From Gottfriedia acidiceleris (GTDB lineage: Bacteria > Bacillota > Bacilli > Bacillales > Bacillaceae_G): a DNA stretch of 64,000 nt. Location: NCBI RefSeq assembly GCF_004138285.1, contig NZ_SCFN01000004.1:310001-374000 (forward strand), given 5' to 3'. The translations under genes and the position numbers were made by a program. Shown piece after piece: positions 45,977 through 54,194 of the stretch. A model generated the notes under the pieces. It did no database searches and was not told where the DNA came from. It saw only the letters and a program-made list of their open reading frames with translations. Positions within the stretch are counted from its first letter, which is position 1; each line of letters opens with the position of its first letter.

Positions 45977-46000
45977 TAAAAACCGCTTAAAGTGGTTTTT
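45977..46000 (-). terminator. Terminator after the SASP-like gene
   Basis: AACCRCTT/AAGYGGTT hairpin right after the stop codon, followed on the minus strand by TTTTTA. Confidence 0.65.
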
Positions 46001-46149
46001 TAATCACGCATTGCTCCTGCCTCACGAGAAGTCATTGCTCCCTGTCCATGGCTAACATCATTTTGTATTTGTTGTTTTACTTTTTGTGGATTAGTTCCTG
46101 ATTTCATATCAGTTCCCATATTACCTTTTCCTTGCTGATTCTGTGGCAT
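46000..46149 (-). CDS. Small gamma-type SASP-like protein
   Basis: 49 residues, strong AGGAGGG before ATG 46149. Gly/Gln/Asn-rich and without Cys or Trp. GTDMKSGTNPQKVKQQIQ lines up with the repeat of gamma-type SASP (GTEFASETNAQQVRKQNQ), the spore amino-acid reserve degraded by Gpr, but as a single short unit. The tail SHGQGAMTSREAGAMRD has no counterpart that I know. A possible sigma-G promoter and a terminator frame the gene. Confidence 0.6.
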   Translation of the reverse strand: MPQNQQGKGNMGTDMKSGTNPQKVKQQIQNDVSHGQGAMTSREAGAMRD

Positions 46150-46182
46150 AAAATCCCTCCTAATATTATTGTTAAACAATCA

Positions 46183-46212
46183 TATTATTTACAAAAACCC
46201 TTCGCATATCCC
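46183..46212 (-). promoter_or_regulatory. Possible sigma-G promoter of the SASP-like gene
   Basis: On the minus strand GGGATA (46207-46212), 17 bases, AATAATA (46183-46189). The -10 equals the one before germination operon 1. Confidence 0.35.
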
Positions 46213-46323
46213 ATGGAATTGACTAATTTCAAATAAAGTATGAGCAATAGTTAATTGTTAAAAAAGGCTGAATAGCCAATCCCTTTTTTGGATTCAAAAA
46301 TAAATATCTTTCTAAATAATAGT

Positions 46324-46378
46324 TTGACTATTCAGATTTAACGAACTATAATCAAATTAAACTAACTACCGGTAGTTA
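46324..46378 (+). promoter_or_regulatory. Sigma-A promoter with palindromic operator before the ureohydrolase gene
   Basis: -35 TTGACT (46324-46329), 17 bases, -10 TATAAT (46347-46352). A perfect 16-base palindrome TAACTACCGGTAGTTA (46363-46378) covers the expected transcription start region. Confidence 0.72.
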
Positions 46379-46411
46379 ATAACCGGAATAAAAAATTAGG
46401 AGATGATTTTT

Positions 46412-47350
46412 GTGAAATATCCACTTTCACCTGATGTAAAACCTGAGTTTTGTACAACTGGAACGTTTATGAGATTACCATCTGCAAGAGAAAATGCGAA
46501 ATTAGCAATCGTTGGCATGCCTTTTGATACTGCAGCCTCATTTCGTGTTGGTGCACGATTTGCTCCTCAAGCAATCCGACAAGCTTCTATGACTTTATTT
46601 CCATATCATCCAATTCATAAGGTATATCCATTTGACGACAGCAATGCCATCGATATTGGAGATGTATCAGTTATTCCTCATAATATTCATCGAAGCTATA
46701 AACTAATGGAAGACGCAATGTTTGAATTAATGGATCGTAATATTATCCCAATTGGTTTAGGCGGTGACCATTCAATTACTTTAGCAAACCTACGAGCTGC
46801 AGCTAAAAAACATGGTCCGGTTGCGATGATTCACTTTGATTCGCATACTGACACTTGGGATACATATTACGATGAAAAATATTGGCATGGTTCACCTTTT
46901 ATCCGAGCTCACGAAGAAGGACTTCTAATTCCAAACAAGGTATTCCAATTAGGTATTCGAGGCACACTGAATCATCCAGGAGACATAGATGCTAGCCATG
47001 AGCTTGGTTACAACGTTATTACTACACCGGAAATGTGCGAACGTGGTTTTGAAGGTATTTTAAAAGAAATGAAAGAAGTTATTGGAGATACACCGTGTTT
47101 CTTAACTTTTGATATTGATTTTGTGGACCCTTCTTGTGCACCAGGAACTGGGACTCTTGAAGTAGGTGGATACAATAGTATGGAAACATTAAAAATGATT
47201 CGCTCATTAACTGATTTCAATTTTATTGGCTTTGATATCGTTGAAGTACTTCCATCCTATGACCCAACTCAAATCACATCACTACTAGCTGCAACGCTAG
47301 TTCATGAATTTGCTAGTTTAGCTACATTACAAATTAATAAAGAAAACTAA
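46412..47350 (+). CDS. speB: Agmatinase-family ureohydrolase
   Basis: 312 residues from GTG 46412, chosen because TTAGGAG lies 9 bases before it; ATG 46403 is too close to that site. Arginase fold with the manganese motifs GGDHS, HFDSHTDTWD and DIDFVDPS. Hydrolyses a guanidino compound to urea plus amine. It resembles the E. coli SpeB/guanidinobutyrase branch more than the shorter B. subtilis SpeB, so agmatine, guanidinobutyrate or a related compound is possible. Single gene under a strong, operator-bearing promoter. Confidence 0.85.
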   Translation: MKYPLSPDVKPEFCTTGTFMRLPSARENAKLAIVGMPFDTAASFRVGARFAPQAIRQASMTLFPYHPIHKVYPFDDSNAIDIGDVSVIPHNIHRSYKLMEDAMFELMDRNIIPIGLGGDHSITLANLRAAAKKHGPVAMIHFDSHTDTWDTYYDEKYWHGSPFIRAHEEGLLIPNKVFQLGIRGTLNHPGDIDASHELGYNVITTPEMCERGFEGILKEMKEVIGDTPCFLTFDIDFVDPSCAPGTGTLEVGGYNSMETLKMIRSLTDFNFIGFDIVEVLPSYDPTQITSLLAATLVHEFASLATLQINKEN

Positions 47351-47364
47351 AAAGTAATTTAGAA

Positions 47365-47393
47365 AAGCTCTGTTTCTTTTAGACAGAGCTTCC
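47365..47393 (+). terminator. Hairpin after the ureohydrolase gene, first copy
   Basis: AGCTCTGT/ACAGAGCT stem around TTCTTTTAG, but followed by CCATGC instead of a T-run. A near-identical copy with a proper T-run lies at 47886-47915. Confidence 0.65.
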
Positions 47394-47461
47394 ATGCTGT
47401 TGAAAAAAGAATTTGTCAATTAAACTGTTGGATTGATCATTGATATTTAAGTTGTGTCATA

Positions 47462-47600
47462 TTGATTTCCACTACAGGGTATTCGCTTTCCATGGGGCGA
47501 GATTCTTGAGCCTCCTCGGCGCCGCCTGCTAAGGTCTCAGCCTTCCCGCTTCTCCCATAGGAGCCTGGCACCCTTTCGTCCCATTCAAGCTCTTTATAAG
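47462..47600. repeat. Dispersed GC-rich Bacillaceae repeat element
   Basis: A GC-rich island begins TGATTTCCACTACAGG, passes through GAGCCTCCTCGGCGCC and ends near CCCATTCAAGC. This resembles a non-coding repeat seen many times in Bacillaceae genomes. It opens a meaningless ORF on the minus strand. Decayed relatives lie at 7572-7612 and 63021-63043. Confidence 0.65.
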
Positions 47601-47885
47601 AAAAGAATGATCTTAAAAACAATAGAATAGGCAATTGATGAATTTTCCTTTATTAATCAAATTTGTAACTTATGATGACGACTTACACATCTTTACAAAT
47701 ATTAATCGTCAAAAATGTATATATTTTAATTTTTGCAAGTTAGTTAAAACATTTAAAAATCAACCAAAATCACTTATTTATCAAAAAGATATGGTAGATA
47801 AAACAATAATAAATAGACTGTTTTTCATAAAAATTCAATTAATGTTTGTATTTTTCAATATTGACTACATATTTCAACACTCTGA

Positions 47886-47915
47886 AAGCTCTGTTTCTTT
47901 TATACAGAGCTTTTT
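47886..47915 (+). terminator. Hairpin, second copy, with T-run
   Basis: AGCTCTGTTTCTTTTATACAGAGCTTTTT-type hairpin (stem AGCTCTGT/ACAGAGCT) then TTTTTCC. It differs from the first copy by one base in the loop. The 490 bases between the two copies hold the repeat element and no supportable gene. Confidence 0.7.
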
Positions 47916-48050
47916 CCTAGTATTGAAATATAGCTGCTTTTTTATTTAATCATGAACCCTTTATGAGTAACTCATTTTCAATATTTTGCTTTTTTACTTA
48001 CCACTACTCCTCCAAACAAAGCTTTTTTTACAATAAATATAAACAATATT

Positions 48051-48097
48051 TAGACTTCACAATGATTCCAGTTTATAATCTAGCTAACAAGAGTTAG
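48051..48097 (+). promoter_or_regulatory. Promoter and palindrome before the second TetR gene
   Basis: TAGACT (48051-48056), 17 bases, TATAAT (48074-48079), then CTAACAAGAGTTAG (48084-48097), a 5+5 palindrome. It suggests self-repression. Confidence 0.5.
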
Positions 48098-48112
48098 TTT
48101 CGGAGGATGAAG

Positions 48113-48694
48113 ATGACAAAGGATAAGATTATTGCAGCAGCACTTGCCCTGTTTTCCAAAAATGGCTATGAAGGTACAAGTTTAACTGAAATCGCAAAAG
48201 CAGTTGGAATTCAGAAACCGTCAATATATAACCATTTTAAAAGTAAGGAGGAAATCTTTCTTACAATTTATGAAAATATTTTATGGCTTCATGTGAAAAA
48301 AGTAGACGAGCTAATGGGAGAAATAAGCGAATTATCTGCAAAGGAGCAACTTTACCAAATTCTAAACTTAACATTTGAATATTATATTGAGTTCGAGGAA
48401 CAATCTACTTTCGTGAACCGCGCTGTCTTTTTTTCTCCTGAACCATTAAAGGAGCAATTACATACACAGTTCATGGAATCTGAGGAAGCCATGTCGACTA
48501 TTTTAAGATCAGTGATCGATAAAGGGATTAAAAATGGTGAAATTCGAATAGGAAATGTAGAAGATTTTGTCATGTCATATTATTGTCTAATTGATGGCAT
48601 CTTTATTGAACTGTCCTATTATGGAGCTGAAAAGATGAAACCAAGGATTTCAAATATATGGAGAAATTTTTGGTACGGTTTTAAAAATGAATAA
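48113..48694 (+). CDS. TetR/AcrR-family regulator
   Basis: 193 residues from ATG 48113, which has CGGAGG 6 bases before it. N-terminal helix-turn-helix with GTSLTEIAKAVGIQKPSIYN and the HFKSKEEIF motif that follows. C-terminal helical ligand domain of the TetR_C type. Stands alone between the ureohydrolase and the CotF-like genes. Its operator half-sites (CTAAC/GTTAG) partly resemble the palindrome before the ureohydrolase gene, so it might control that gene. Confidence 0.85.
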   Translation: MTKDKIIAAALALFSKNGYEGTSLTEIAKAVGIQKPSIYNHFKSKEEIFLTIYENILWLHVKKVDELMGEISELSAKEQLYQILNLTFEYYIEFEEQSTFVNRAVFFSPEPLKEQLHTQFMESEEAMSTILRSVIDKGIKNGEIRIGNVEDFVMSYYCLIDGIFIELSYYGAEKMKPRISNIWRNFWYGFKNE

Positions 48695-48728
48695 AAAAAG
48701 GCGTTCGATTACTCGAATGCCTTTTTTT
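48693..48728. terminator. Terminator between converging genes
   Basis: AAAGGCGTTCGA/TCGAATGCCTTT stem with 7 T on both strands. Confidence 0.9.
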
Positions 48729-48735
48729 CAGTATT

Positions 48736-48990
48736 TTACTGATTTGAAGTCAATTCAGATTTGAATTGTTGTACGATCTCATCTGATGCAGGTGCTGCAG
48801 GTTTGTAAAATCCTTTTTGAAGTGCATAATTGTACAATGTACGCTGACGTGCTTCATCTTGATTGCGTAATTGAATTAAAGTTTGTCTTAATTCGTTATT
48901 ATTAGACTCATTAATGAATCCAGCGTAAGCTGCTAAACTAGCGTTAAGCCCTGCTAAGTAATCATTGACCATATCTTTATCTTGAAACAT
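48736..48990 (-). CDS. CotF-like spore coat protein
   Basis: 84 residues, a helical CotF-family domain: FQDKDMVNDYLAGLNASLAAYAG, recognised by the DMVNDYLAGLNA helix, and NQDEARQRTLYNYALQKGFY. This is the ferritin-like two-helix unit found as single or paired units in Bacillus coat proteins. 13 bases downstream of the other CotF-like gene; together they make up the two halves of a full CotF-like bundle. Confidence 0.8.
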   Translation of the reverse strand: MFQDKDMVNDYLAGLNASLAAYAGFINESNNNELRQTLIQLRNQDEARQRTLYNYALQKGFYKPAAPASDEIVQQFKSELTSNQ

Positions 48991-49003
48991 AATAATAATC
49001 CCC

Positions 49004-49192
49004 TTATCCTAAAAAATTTAAAAGCTGTTGCTTTGATTGTGTTGCTGATTGGGCGTCTCTTTGTAATAAAGCTCTTAATTCAGGATCAGAGCAGGCTTGA
49101 GCATATGCCTCTAATTTATTAGCGATTGTACTATGCCCTCCGATAATATGACGAAGGTTTTCTAATTCAAGTTCTGTTAATGAATTACTCAT
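49004..49192 (-). CDS. CotF-like spore protein, first of pair
   Basis: 62 residues from ATG 49192, which has AAAGGAG in front; a longer reading to 49225 lacks this. Helical, with LTELELENLRHIIGGHSTIA and a second helix LRALLQRDAQSATQSKQQLL. Together with the downstream gene it resembles the YhcN/CotF-type coat pair of Bacillus. Co-transcribed with the next gene. Confidence 0.7.
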   Translation of the reverse strand: MSNSLTELELENLRHIIGGHSTIANKLEAYAQACSDPELRALLQRDAQSATQSKQQLLNFLG

Positions 49193-49267
49193 ACTTACGA
49201 TCTCCTTTCGAACATAAATTGACATTCTAACATTATTAATTTTCCAAAATCCTGTAAAAAAATACGT

Positions 49268-49308
49268 AAAAAAAACTCAATCTATACGAATAATAGATTG
49301 AGCTTTTT
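49268..49308. terminator. Terminator after the LysP-like gene
   Basis: CTCAATCTAT/ATAGATTGAG stem. T-runs on both strands; on the minus strand it ends the permease transcript. Confidence 0.85.
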
Positions 49309-49315
49309 AATTTAA

Positions 49316-50803
49316 CTATATCTCACTGCTGAAATCAGCTTCTTCTAATTTAACCTTCTTCGTTTTCATCACTACTTTATAGCCAAGGTATCCAAGAATA
49401 AATAATGGTAGTCCAATATAAGAAACTGCAATACCATACCAGTCAATTTTTTCTCCGGTAAATGCTCCATAATTCGTTCCAAGCATTGCAACTAAACATA
49501 AAACTGTCGCTAAAATCGGACCTAATGGGAACCACTTTGCTAAATAAGGTAGATCCTTTAATTTTCTTCCTTGCGCGATATACGCTTTACGGAAGCGGTA
49601 ATGCGTAATTGAAATGCCTAACCAAGAAATATAACCGGCTAGTCCTGCTGCATTTAGTAACCAAGAGTATACTGTACCATCACCAAATAATGAAGTTAAA
49701 AAGCAAAGGGCACCAATTAGAGTCGTCGCAATTAATGCACTAACTGGAACTCCACCTTTGTTTACTTTTCTTAAGAACTTTGGTGCTTTTCCTTCTTCAG
49801 CTAATACCCATAGTACACGAGAACCAACATATAAGCTTGAATTACCCGCTGATAAAACTGAAGTTAATATAACTGTATTCATTGCAGCAGCTGCAAAAGC
49901 AAGTCCTGCATGTTTAAACACTAAAGTAAATGGACTGATCGCAATATTATCAACGTCTCCACCTAATAAGTTTGGATCTGTATAGCTGATTAAACAGCCG
50001 ATAACGAAAATCGCTAATACGTAGAATAATAAAATACGCCAAAAGATTTGCTTGATTGCTTTTGGAATATTCTTTTCAGGATTTTCACTTTCCCCTGCAG
50101 TTACTCCGACCATTTCGGTTCCTTGGAAAGCAAAACCTACAATCATAAATACACTAAAAATCGATAAGAAACCACCTTTAAATGGTGCTTCTCCTTTTGT
50201 GAAATTATCAAATCCACCTGTATGACCGCTCATAATACCAAAAATCATTAATAATCCAATTACAATAAAAATAATGATTGTAGCTACTTTAATAATTGAA
50301 AACCAAAACTCAGATTCTCCATATCCCTTTACAGATAGTACATTTAACCCAAAAATTAAAACAAGGAATATAGAACTCCATACGATCCCTGGAGTATGTG
50401 GGAACCAATATTTCATAATTAAAGCCGAAGCCGATAATTCTAATGCAAGGATGATTGCATTGTTATACCAATAATTCCAACCAACAGCGAAACCAAGGGC
50501 TGGATCGACAAATCTTGAAGTATATGTGCTAAATGAACCCGAAATCGGAATTAAGGTTGCCATTTCAGCTAAGCTAGTCATTAGGAAATAAACCATGATA
50601 CCAGCGATTAAATAAGCAACAAGAGCTCCACCTGGTCCTGCATCATGTATAGTTGCTCCACTCGCTAAAAATAGACCAGTACCAATCGTACCACCCATAG
50701 CGATCATTGTTAAATGTCTCGTTTTTAGTTTTCTTTCTAATTGCTCTTTTTTAGGCGCGTTACTTTGAATAGTGAAATCATTTTTACGGTTTGTATTTTG
50801 CAT
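49316..50803 (-). CDS. LysP-like APC amino acid permease
   Basis: 495 residues, 12 membrane helices. LKTRHLTMIAMGGTIGTGLF and FQGTEMVGVTAGESENPEKN match the lysine-specific permease branch of the amino acid transporter family. Proton-coupled import of a basic amino acid, most likely lysine, is inferred. AAAGAGGTG precedes the start. I looked for a lysine riboswitch upstream and did not find one. Confidence 0.8.
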   Translation of the reverse strand: MQNTNRKNDFTIQSNAPKKEQLERKLKTRHLTMIAMGGTIGTGLFLASGATIHDAGPGGALVAYLIAGIMVYFLMTSLAEMATLIPISGSFSTYTSRFVDPALGFAVGWNYWYNNAIILALELSASALIMKYWFPHTPGIVWSSIFLVLIFGLNVLSVKGYGESEFWFSIIKVATIIIFIVIGLLMIFGIMSGHTGGFDNFTKGEAPFKGGFLSIFSVFMIVGFAFQGTEMVGVTAGESENPEKNIPKAIKQIFWRILLFYVLAIFVIGCLISYTDPNLLGGDVDNIAISPFTLVFKHAGLAFAAAAMNTVILTSVLSAGNSSLYVGSRVLWVLAEEGKAPKFLRKVNKGGVPVSALIATTLIGALCFLTSLFGDGTVYSWLLNAAGLAGYISWLGISITHYRFRKAYIAQGRKLKDLPYLAKWFPLGPILATVLCLVAMLGTNYGAFTGEKIDWYGIAVSYIGLPLFILGYLGYKVVMKTKKVKLEEADFSSEI

Positions 50804-51480
50804 GAATACACCTCTTTGCTATAAATTAAAATTCCCCCAAATACGTAAAAGGCAGTTTAAATCTTTTAATAGCTCACATTCCAATCTATCCATTGGCATT
50901 GTCATTCGGTCAACAATTTACAAATCACAGACTAAGTTACCTATTTAATACTAAGCCTGGAAACTGAGCGATGTAAAGATGAAAATCCTCCCTTCTGAAT
51001 TAAACAAAGGAACAAATCGAATACCCTCAATGCTGATAGCGTTTTCATTTTTTTTGCTTTCATCATCGAATTGTACTTAATTAAAATTATCATAATATGG
51101 CGAAAAATAGAAGGAGTTTTTTCATTGTTTAGATAATTTAGAGTTATTTAAGAATAGTTAAATTTTCAAAAATCGTATATTTATTTGAAACAATAAATAT
51201 ATATTAAATCCAAGTACAACATACTTCAACTATTAATTATTAGATTGGAAAAAATTATATAATGAAAGCGCTTTGTTATCGTTTAAAATTGTTTTTCCTT
51301 ATTTATTAAAGCTCTAGACTTGTAAGCAGTTCCCAATAAAAGAATCTGTATATAGGAAAATCATCACTCTTTTTCAGGTGAAATGTCCTGATTTTTTATC
51401 TTTAATTTCATCGACTCTATACAAAAAAATGAATAAAACCAGTTCAAATTTTTTCTGAATTTTTAGAACGAAAAATTCAA
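50804..51480. other. Gene-free stretch upstream of the LysP-like gene
   Basis: About 680 AT-rich bases. Holds the candidate cre site at 51263-51276. No supportable gene or riboswitch seen. Confidence 0.45.
51263..51276. promoter_or_regulatory. Candidate cre (CcpA) site
   Basis: TGAAAGCGCTTTGT has the palindromic core AAAGCGCTTT of catabolite-responsive elements; the last two bases deviate from the consensus. Confidence 0.35.
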
Positions 51481-51518
51481 AAAAAACATTCTTCATATCT
51501 CCAGAAGAATGTTTTTTC
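51481..51518. terminator. Terminator after the alkylsulfatase remnant
   Basis: AAACATTCTTC/GAAGAATGTTT stem with T-runs on both strands. Confidence 0.8.
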
Positions 51519-51535
51519 CACCTAATTTTAATTTC

Positions 51536-51932
51536 TTATGGGGTAACCCACAGATTAAAGAGATCAAATAAAGTTAACATCTCTTTAAACTTCTCTTTAT
51601 TCCCAGTAATGCTTAACTTTCCATTTACAATTGCCTTATTTACATCGAGTTTCCCATACATAATTAAATAAAAAGTTACTTTATCTACAAATAATGTTGC
51701 ATCAAGATTTGGAGCAGTTAAACAACACTATAATTAAAAACGGCGTCCTTTATATCAATTGTGTAATTTGTTTTCAAATCAGTAAAATTCACATTAAATG
51801 TAAAACGCTTATTCTCTGCTTTTGGACCATTAAGCGTGATCGAAATATAATCAAAAAAATCTTTTACACTCATATTTAAGATCGATTGTGCCCACGAATT
51901 TGATATACCCCATCGACTACTTTATAAAGTCC
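51536..51932 (-). pseudogene. Collapsed alkylsulfatase gene
   Basis: Three pieces of one ancestral protein remain in order. First GLYKVVDGVYQIRGHN (from 51932), the N-terminal signature just before the metallo-beta-lactamase domain of SDS-type alkylsulfatases. It stops at TAA and is followed at once by MSVKDFFDYISITLNGPK, the start of the SCP2-like C-terminal domain (51873-51718). After a frameshift comes APNLDATLFVDKVTF, continuing to NLWVTP and stop (to 51536). The whole metal-binding catalytic domain, some 400 residues, is deleted. A terminator still follows. Confidence 0.82.
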
Positions 51933-52167
51933 ACACTAAAAATCACCTTAAACATATTTTTGTTTAGTTTATCCGGTAGATTCCAATTTATGTCAATATT
52001 AGTGCGGTCTCAGAAATTCAAAATAAAAGTGTAGTACTTTTTGATTGAGGTATCCGAATACTTTGTGTACTTTATTCATAAGGTTAAAAAGAAATCATTA
52101 TCTAAAATTGAAAAACAGTTCATTAAATTTATTAAATTGAAAATGAATGAATATGTAGGTTAAATAG

Positions 52168-52206
52168 AAAAAAAGATGATATCGTCAACACGATATCATC
52201 TTTTAA
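52168..52206 (-). terminator. Terminator after the AI-2E family gene
   Basis: GATGATATCGT/ACGATATCATC stem, loop of 4, T-run on the minus strand. Confidence 0.9.
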
Positions 52207-52219
52207 TTTATTCAGTTGA

Positions 52220-53242
52220 TTATACTTCTTTTTTTTCATGATCTGTTACGCCTAATACATCTAATAAAAAGATGAAAACTGGTATCCCGATTATAAGACC
52301 CCATACGCCAAAAAATCGTTCAGAAAAGACTAGAATAAGAAATGTATAAAAAACTGGTAAGTTCGTTTTTGCTGAGATCAACTTTGGATTTAATAAATAA
52401 CTTTCTAGCGCGTGTAAGATCAAAATCATGATGATCACATACATAATATGAGCCATTCCACCGATTGTATAGGCAATCGTACAAAGCGGAATTAATGAAA
52501 TAAACATTCCTGCTACAGGGATTAATCCAAGTAAGAAAATCAAAAAGCCTAAACCGATTAACTGAGGAAATCCCATAAATCTTAAAGCTATTACCGATAG
52601 AATACAATTCACAAATGCAATTATAAACTGCGCTTCAATCACTTTTCCAAAAGAACGCGAAAATCTTTCACCAAAATAGGCCATTTCATTATAAAGAACT
52701 GATATTTTACTATTTTTAAATTTTTGAGTAAAAGCTATAATTCGAGGTTTTTCAAGTAGAAAAAAGAAGCTCAGAACTAGAGCAATTAATACTTCAATCC
52801 CCCATTGACTAATATTAGATGCATACTTATATAAAAAATCTAATCCTTGCTCCGTATAACCTGATATTTCAACCTTTTTAATTGCTGTAACGATATAGTT
52901 TATGATTCGCTCATCTGGTGGATTCATATAAAACGTTTTTATTTGGACGATTAGTTGAACAACTTGAGTTGTAATAATCGGTAAATAATTATAGATTCCA
53001 AAAACTAACCCCGCCACAATGACAACATACAAAGAGTAGACAACAACTAAACGATTAACTGGCAGTATCTTATTTAATCTATTCATAATAAATTTATGTA
53101 TCCGATCCATTAAATAAGTAAAAATGAAAATTAGTAAGACTAAATTTATTATTTTCCGTATTAATATCAACACTAGAACGATACATAAAATGATCGCTAA
53201 TCGTTTAAAAGTGCTACTTTGATAAAACTTTTTAACATCCAT
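52220..53242 (-). CDS. AI-2E family transporter
   Basis: 340 residues, seven to eight membrane helices with a large extracytoplasmic or periplasm-facing loop in the middle (about residues 95-150). The region FGKVIEAQFIIAFVNCILSV and the following GLIPVAGMFISLIP are typical of the AI-2E (UPF0118) family, seen in Bacillus as YueF, YtvI and YrrI. Some members are sodium/proton antiporters, others quorum-signal exporters; the role here is open. Ends in a clean terminator. Confidence 0.87.
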   Translation of the reverse strand: MDVKKFYQSSTFKRLAIILCIVLVLILIRKIINLVLLIFIFTYLMDRIHKFIMNRLNKILPVNRLVVVYSLYVVIVAGLVFGIYNYLPIITTQVVQLIVQIKTFYMNPPDERIINYIVTAIKKVEISGYTEQGLDFLYKYASNISQWGIEVLIALVLSFFFLLEKPRIIAFTQKFKNSKISVLYNEMAYFGERFSRSFGKVIEAQFIIAFVNCILSVIALRFMGFPQLIGLGFLIFLLGLIPVAGMFISLIPLCTIAYTIGGMAHIMYVIIMILILHALESYLLNPKLISAKTNLPVFYTFLILVFSERFFGVWGLIIGIPVFIFLLDVLGVTDHEKKEV

Positions 53243-53452
53243 TCTACAACCTCCTTACTTTTTATCCTATTTGCCTATGTAGTATGGAATTATCTTAAAC
53301 TCTATACAAGCATAACCACATCCCAAAAGGAAGTGGTTCATAAACGTTGTGTCTCTTTTCATTTTTATTTAGTAAGATCTTCATTTATGATTTTTCATTT
53401 AATAAATTCTTAATATTAAATAGCACCAATTTATATTTTATCAATTCTAAAA

Positions 53453-53494
53453 CTAAAAATAAAGATGCTGCTACCAATAAAGTGTAGCAGCATC
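53453..53494 (-). terminator. Strong hairpin with minus-strand T-run, no matching gene upstream
   Basis: GATGCTGCTAC/GTAGCAGCATC (11 base pairs, 53464-53494), followed on the minus strand by TTTATTTTT. No minus-strand gene lies directly upstream, so it may insulate the AI-2E gene from antisense transcription. Confidence 0.6.
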
Positions 53495-53606
53495 ACGTTA
53501 TTGAACTTTTTATGTCAAAATTTATTTTCCTCTCTTTGCCCTTTCCTGCTTTCTCCATTCACACTTGGGCACTTAGTGAATACTATGGGCATGAGGGTGT
53601 GATTCA

Positions 53607-53993
53607 ATGAATGACTATAAAATTAAAGAAGATCTTCGGATTATCGCTACACTTCAAAGAGATTTAAATGTCGCTACTGCTGCACTATTATTAACTGGTC
53701 AAATTACGTTAATAGGTGTTTTTGTAACGTCTGGTGAATTTAGTCTTTCTCTAAGTGGCCCCTTATTAGGTAGAGAACGTATAGAAAGTAAATATGGAGA
53801 TCAATTAACAAATACTCTCATTGATGTAATCGATATAATCATTGCAATTTTATTATTAATTGATGAAGTTCGAGTTGTAAGCTCTGTTATAGGACCTGGT
53901 AGATTCACACTCAATGTCAGTGGTCCCATTTTCGGTGCACCAGTTAGCGAACCGACACTTCCTTTTCTAAAAAAAAACGTATTACTTTTGTAA
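53607..53993 (+). CDS. Hypothetical protein with internal duplication
   Basis: 128 residues. Two copies of a hydrophobic helix plus strand motif, 55 residues apart: GEFSLSLSGPLLG (43-55) and GRFTLNVSGPIFG (98-110), each preceded by a hydrophobic run (TAALLLTGQITLIGVFV and IIIAILLLIDEVRVVSSV). This suggests a duplicated surface or spore-layer protein. GAGGGTG precedes the start. Family not recognised. Confidence 0.6.
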   Translation: MNDYKIKEDLRIIATLQRDLNVATAALLLTGQITLIGVFVTSGEFSLSLSGPLLGRERIESKYGDQLTNTLIDVIDIIIAILLLIDEVRVVSSVIGPGRFTLNVSGPIFGAPVSEPTLPFLKKNVLLL

Positions 53994-54058
53994 AAAAATT
54001 GTTTCAAAACATTTTGATATTGATCCGCGAATCTTTAGTAAATAAAGGAATGGTGATT

Positions 54059-54187
54059 ATGTCTTTAACAGATATCCCTACGGTAAGACCTACTGATACC
54101 CAAGTTTTTCTTTTGGCTATTTCTGTCATTTCGTTTATTTTCTTCTTTACTCAACGAAAAGCAAGCGATTCAACACAGATGAGTTAA
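54059..54187 (+). CDS. Small single-helix membrane protein
   Basis: 42 residues. AAAGGA lies 9 bases before ATG 54059. Polar start (MSLTDIPTVRPTDTQ), one membrane helix (VFLLAISVISFIFFFT) and a charged end. Located 65 bases after the duplicated-motif gene, in the same direction and likely co-transcribed. Family not recognised. Confidence 0.5.
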   Translation: MSLTDIPTVRPTDTQVFLLAISVISFIFFFTQRKASDSTQMS

Positions 54188-54194
54188 GAGATCA

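Noticed and set aside
47437-47634. 65-codon ORF on the minus strand
   Set aside because: It lies inside the GC-rich dispersed repeat, has no ribosome site and no protein-like composition.
47635-47949. 104-codon ORF on the plus strand
   Set aside because: AT-rich, no ribosome site, and its end runs through the second hairpin copy; most likely chance.
50804-51100. Possible lysine riboswitch before the LysP-like gene
   Set aside because: I could not find the conserved L-box core sequences or the five-helix layout on the minus strand.
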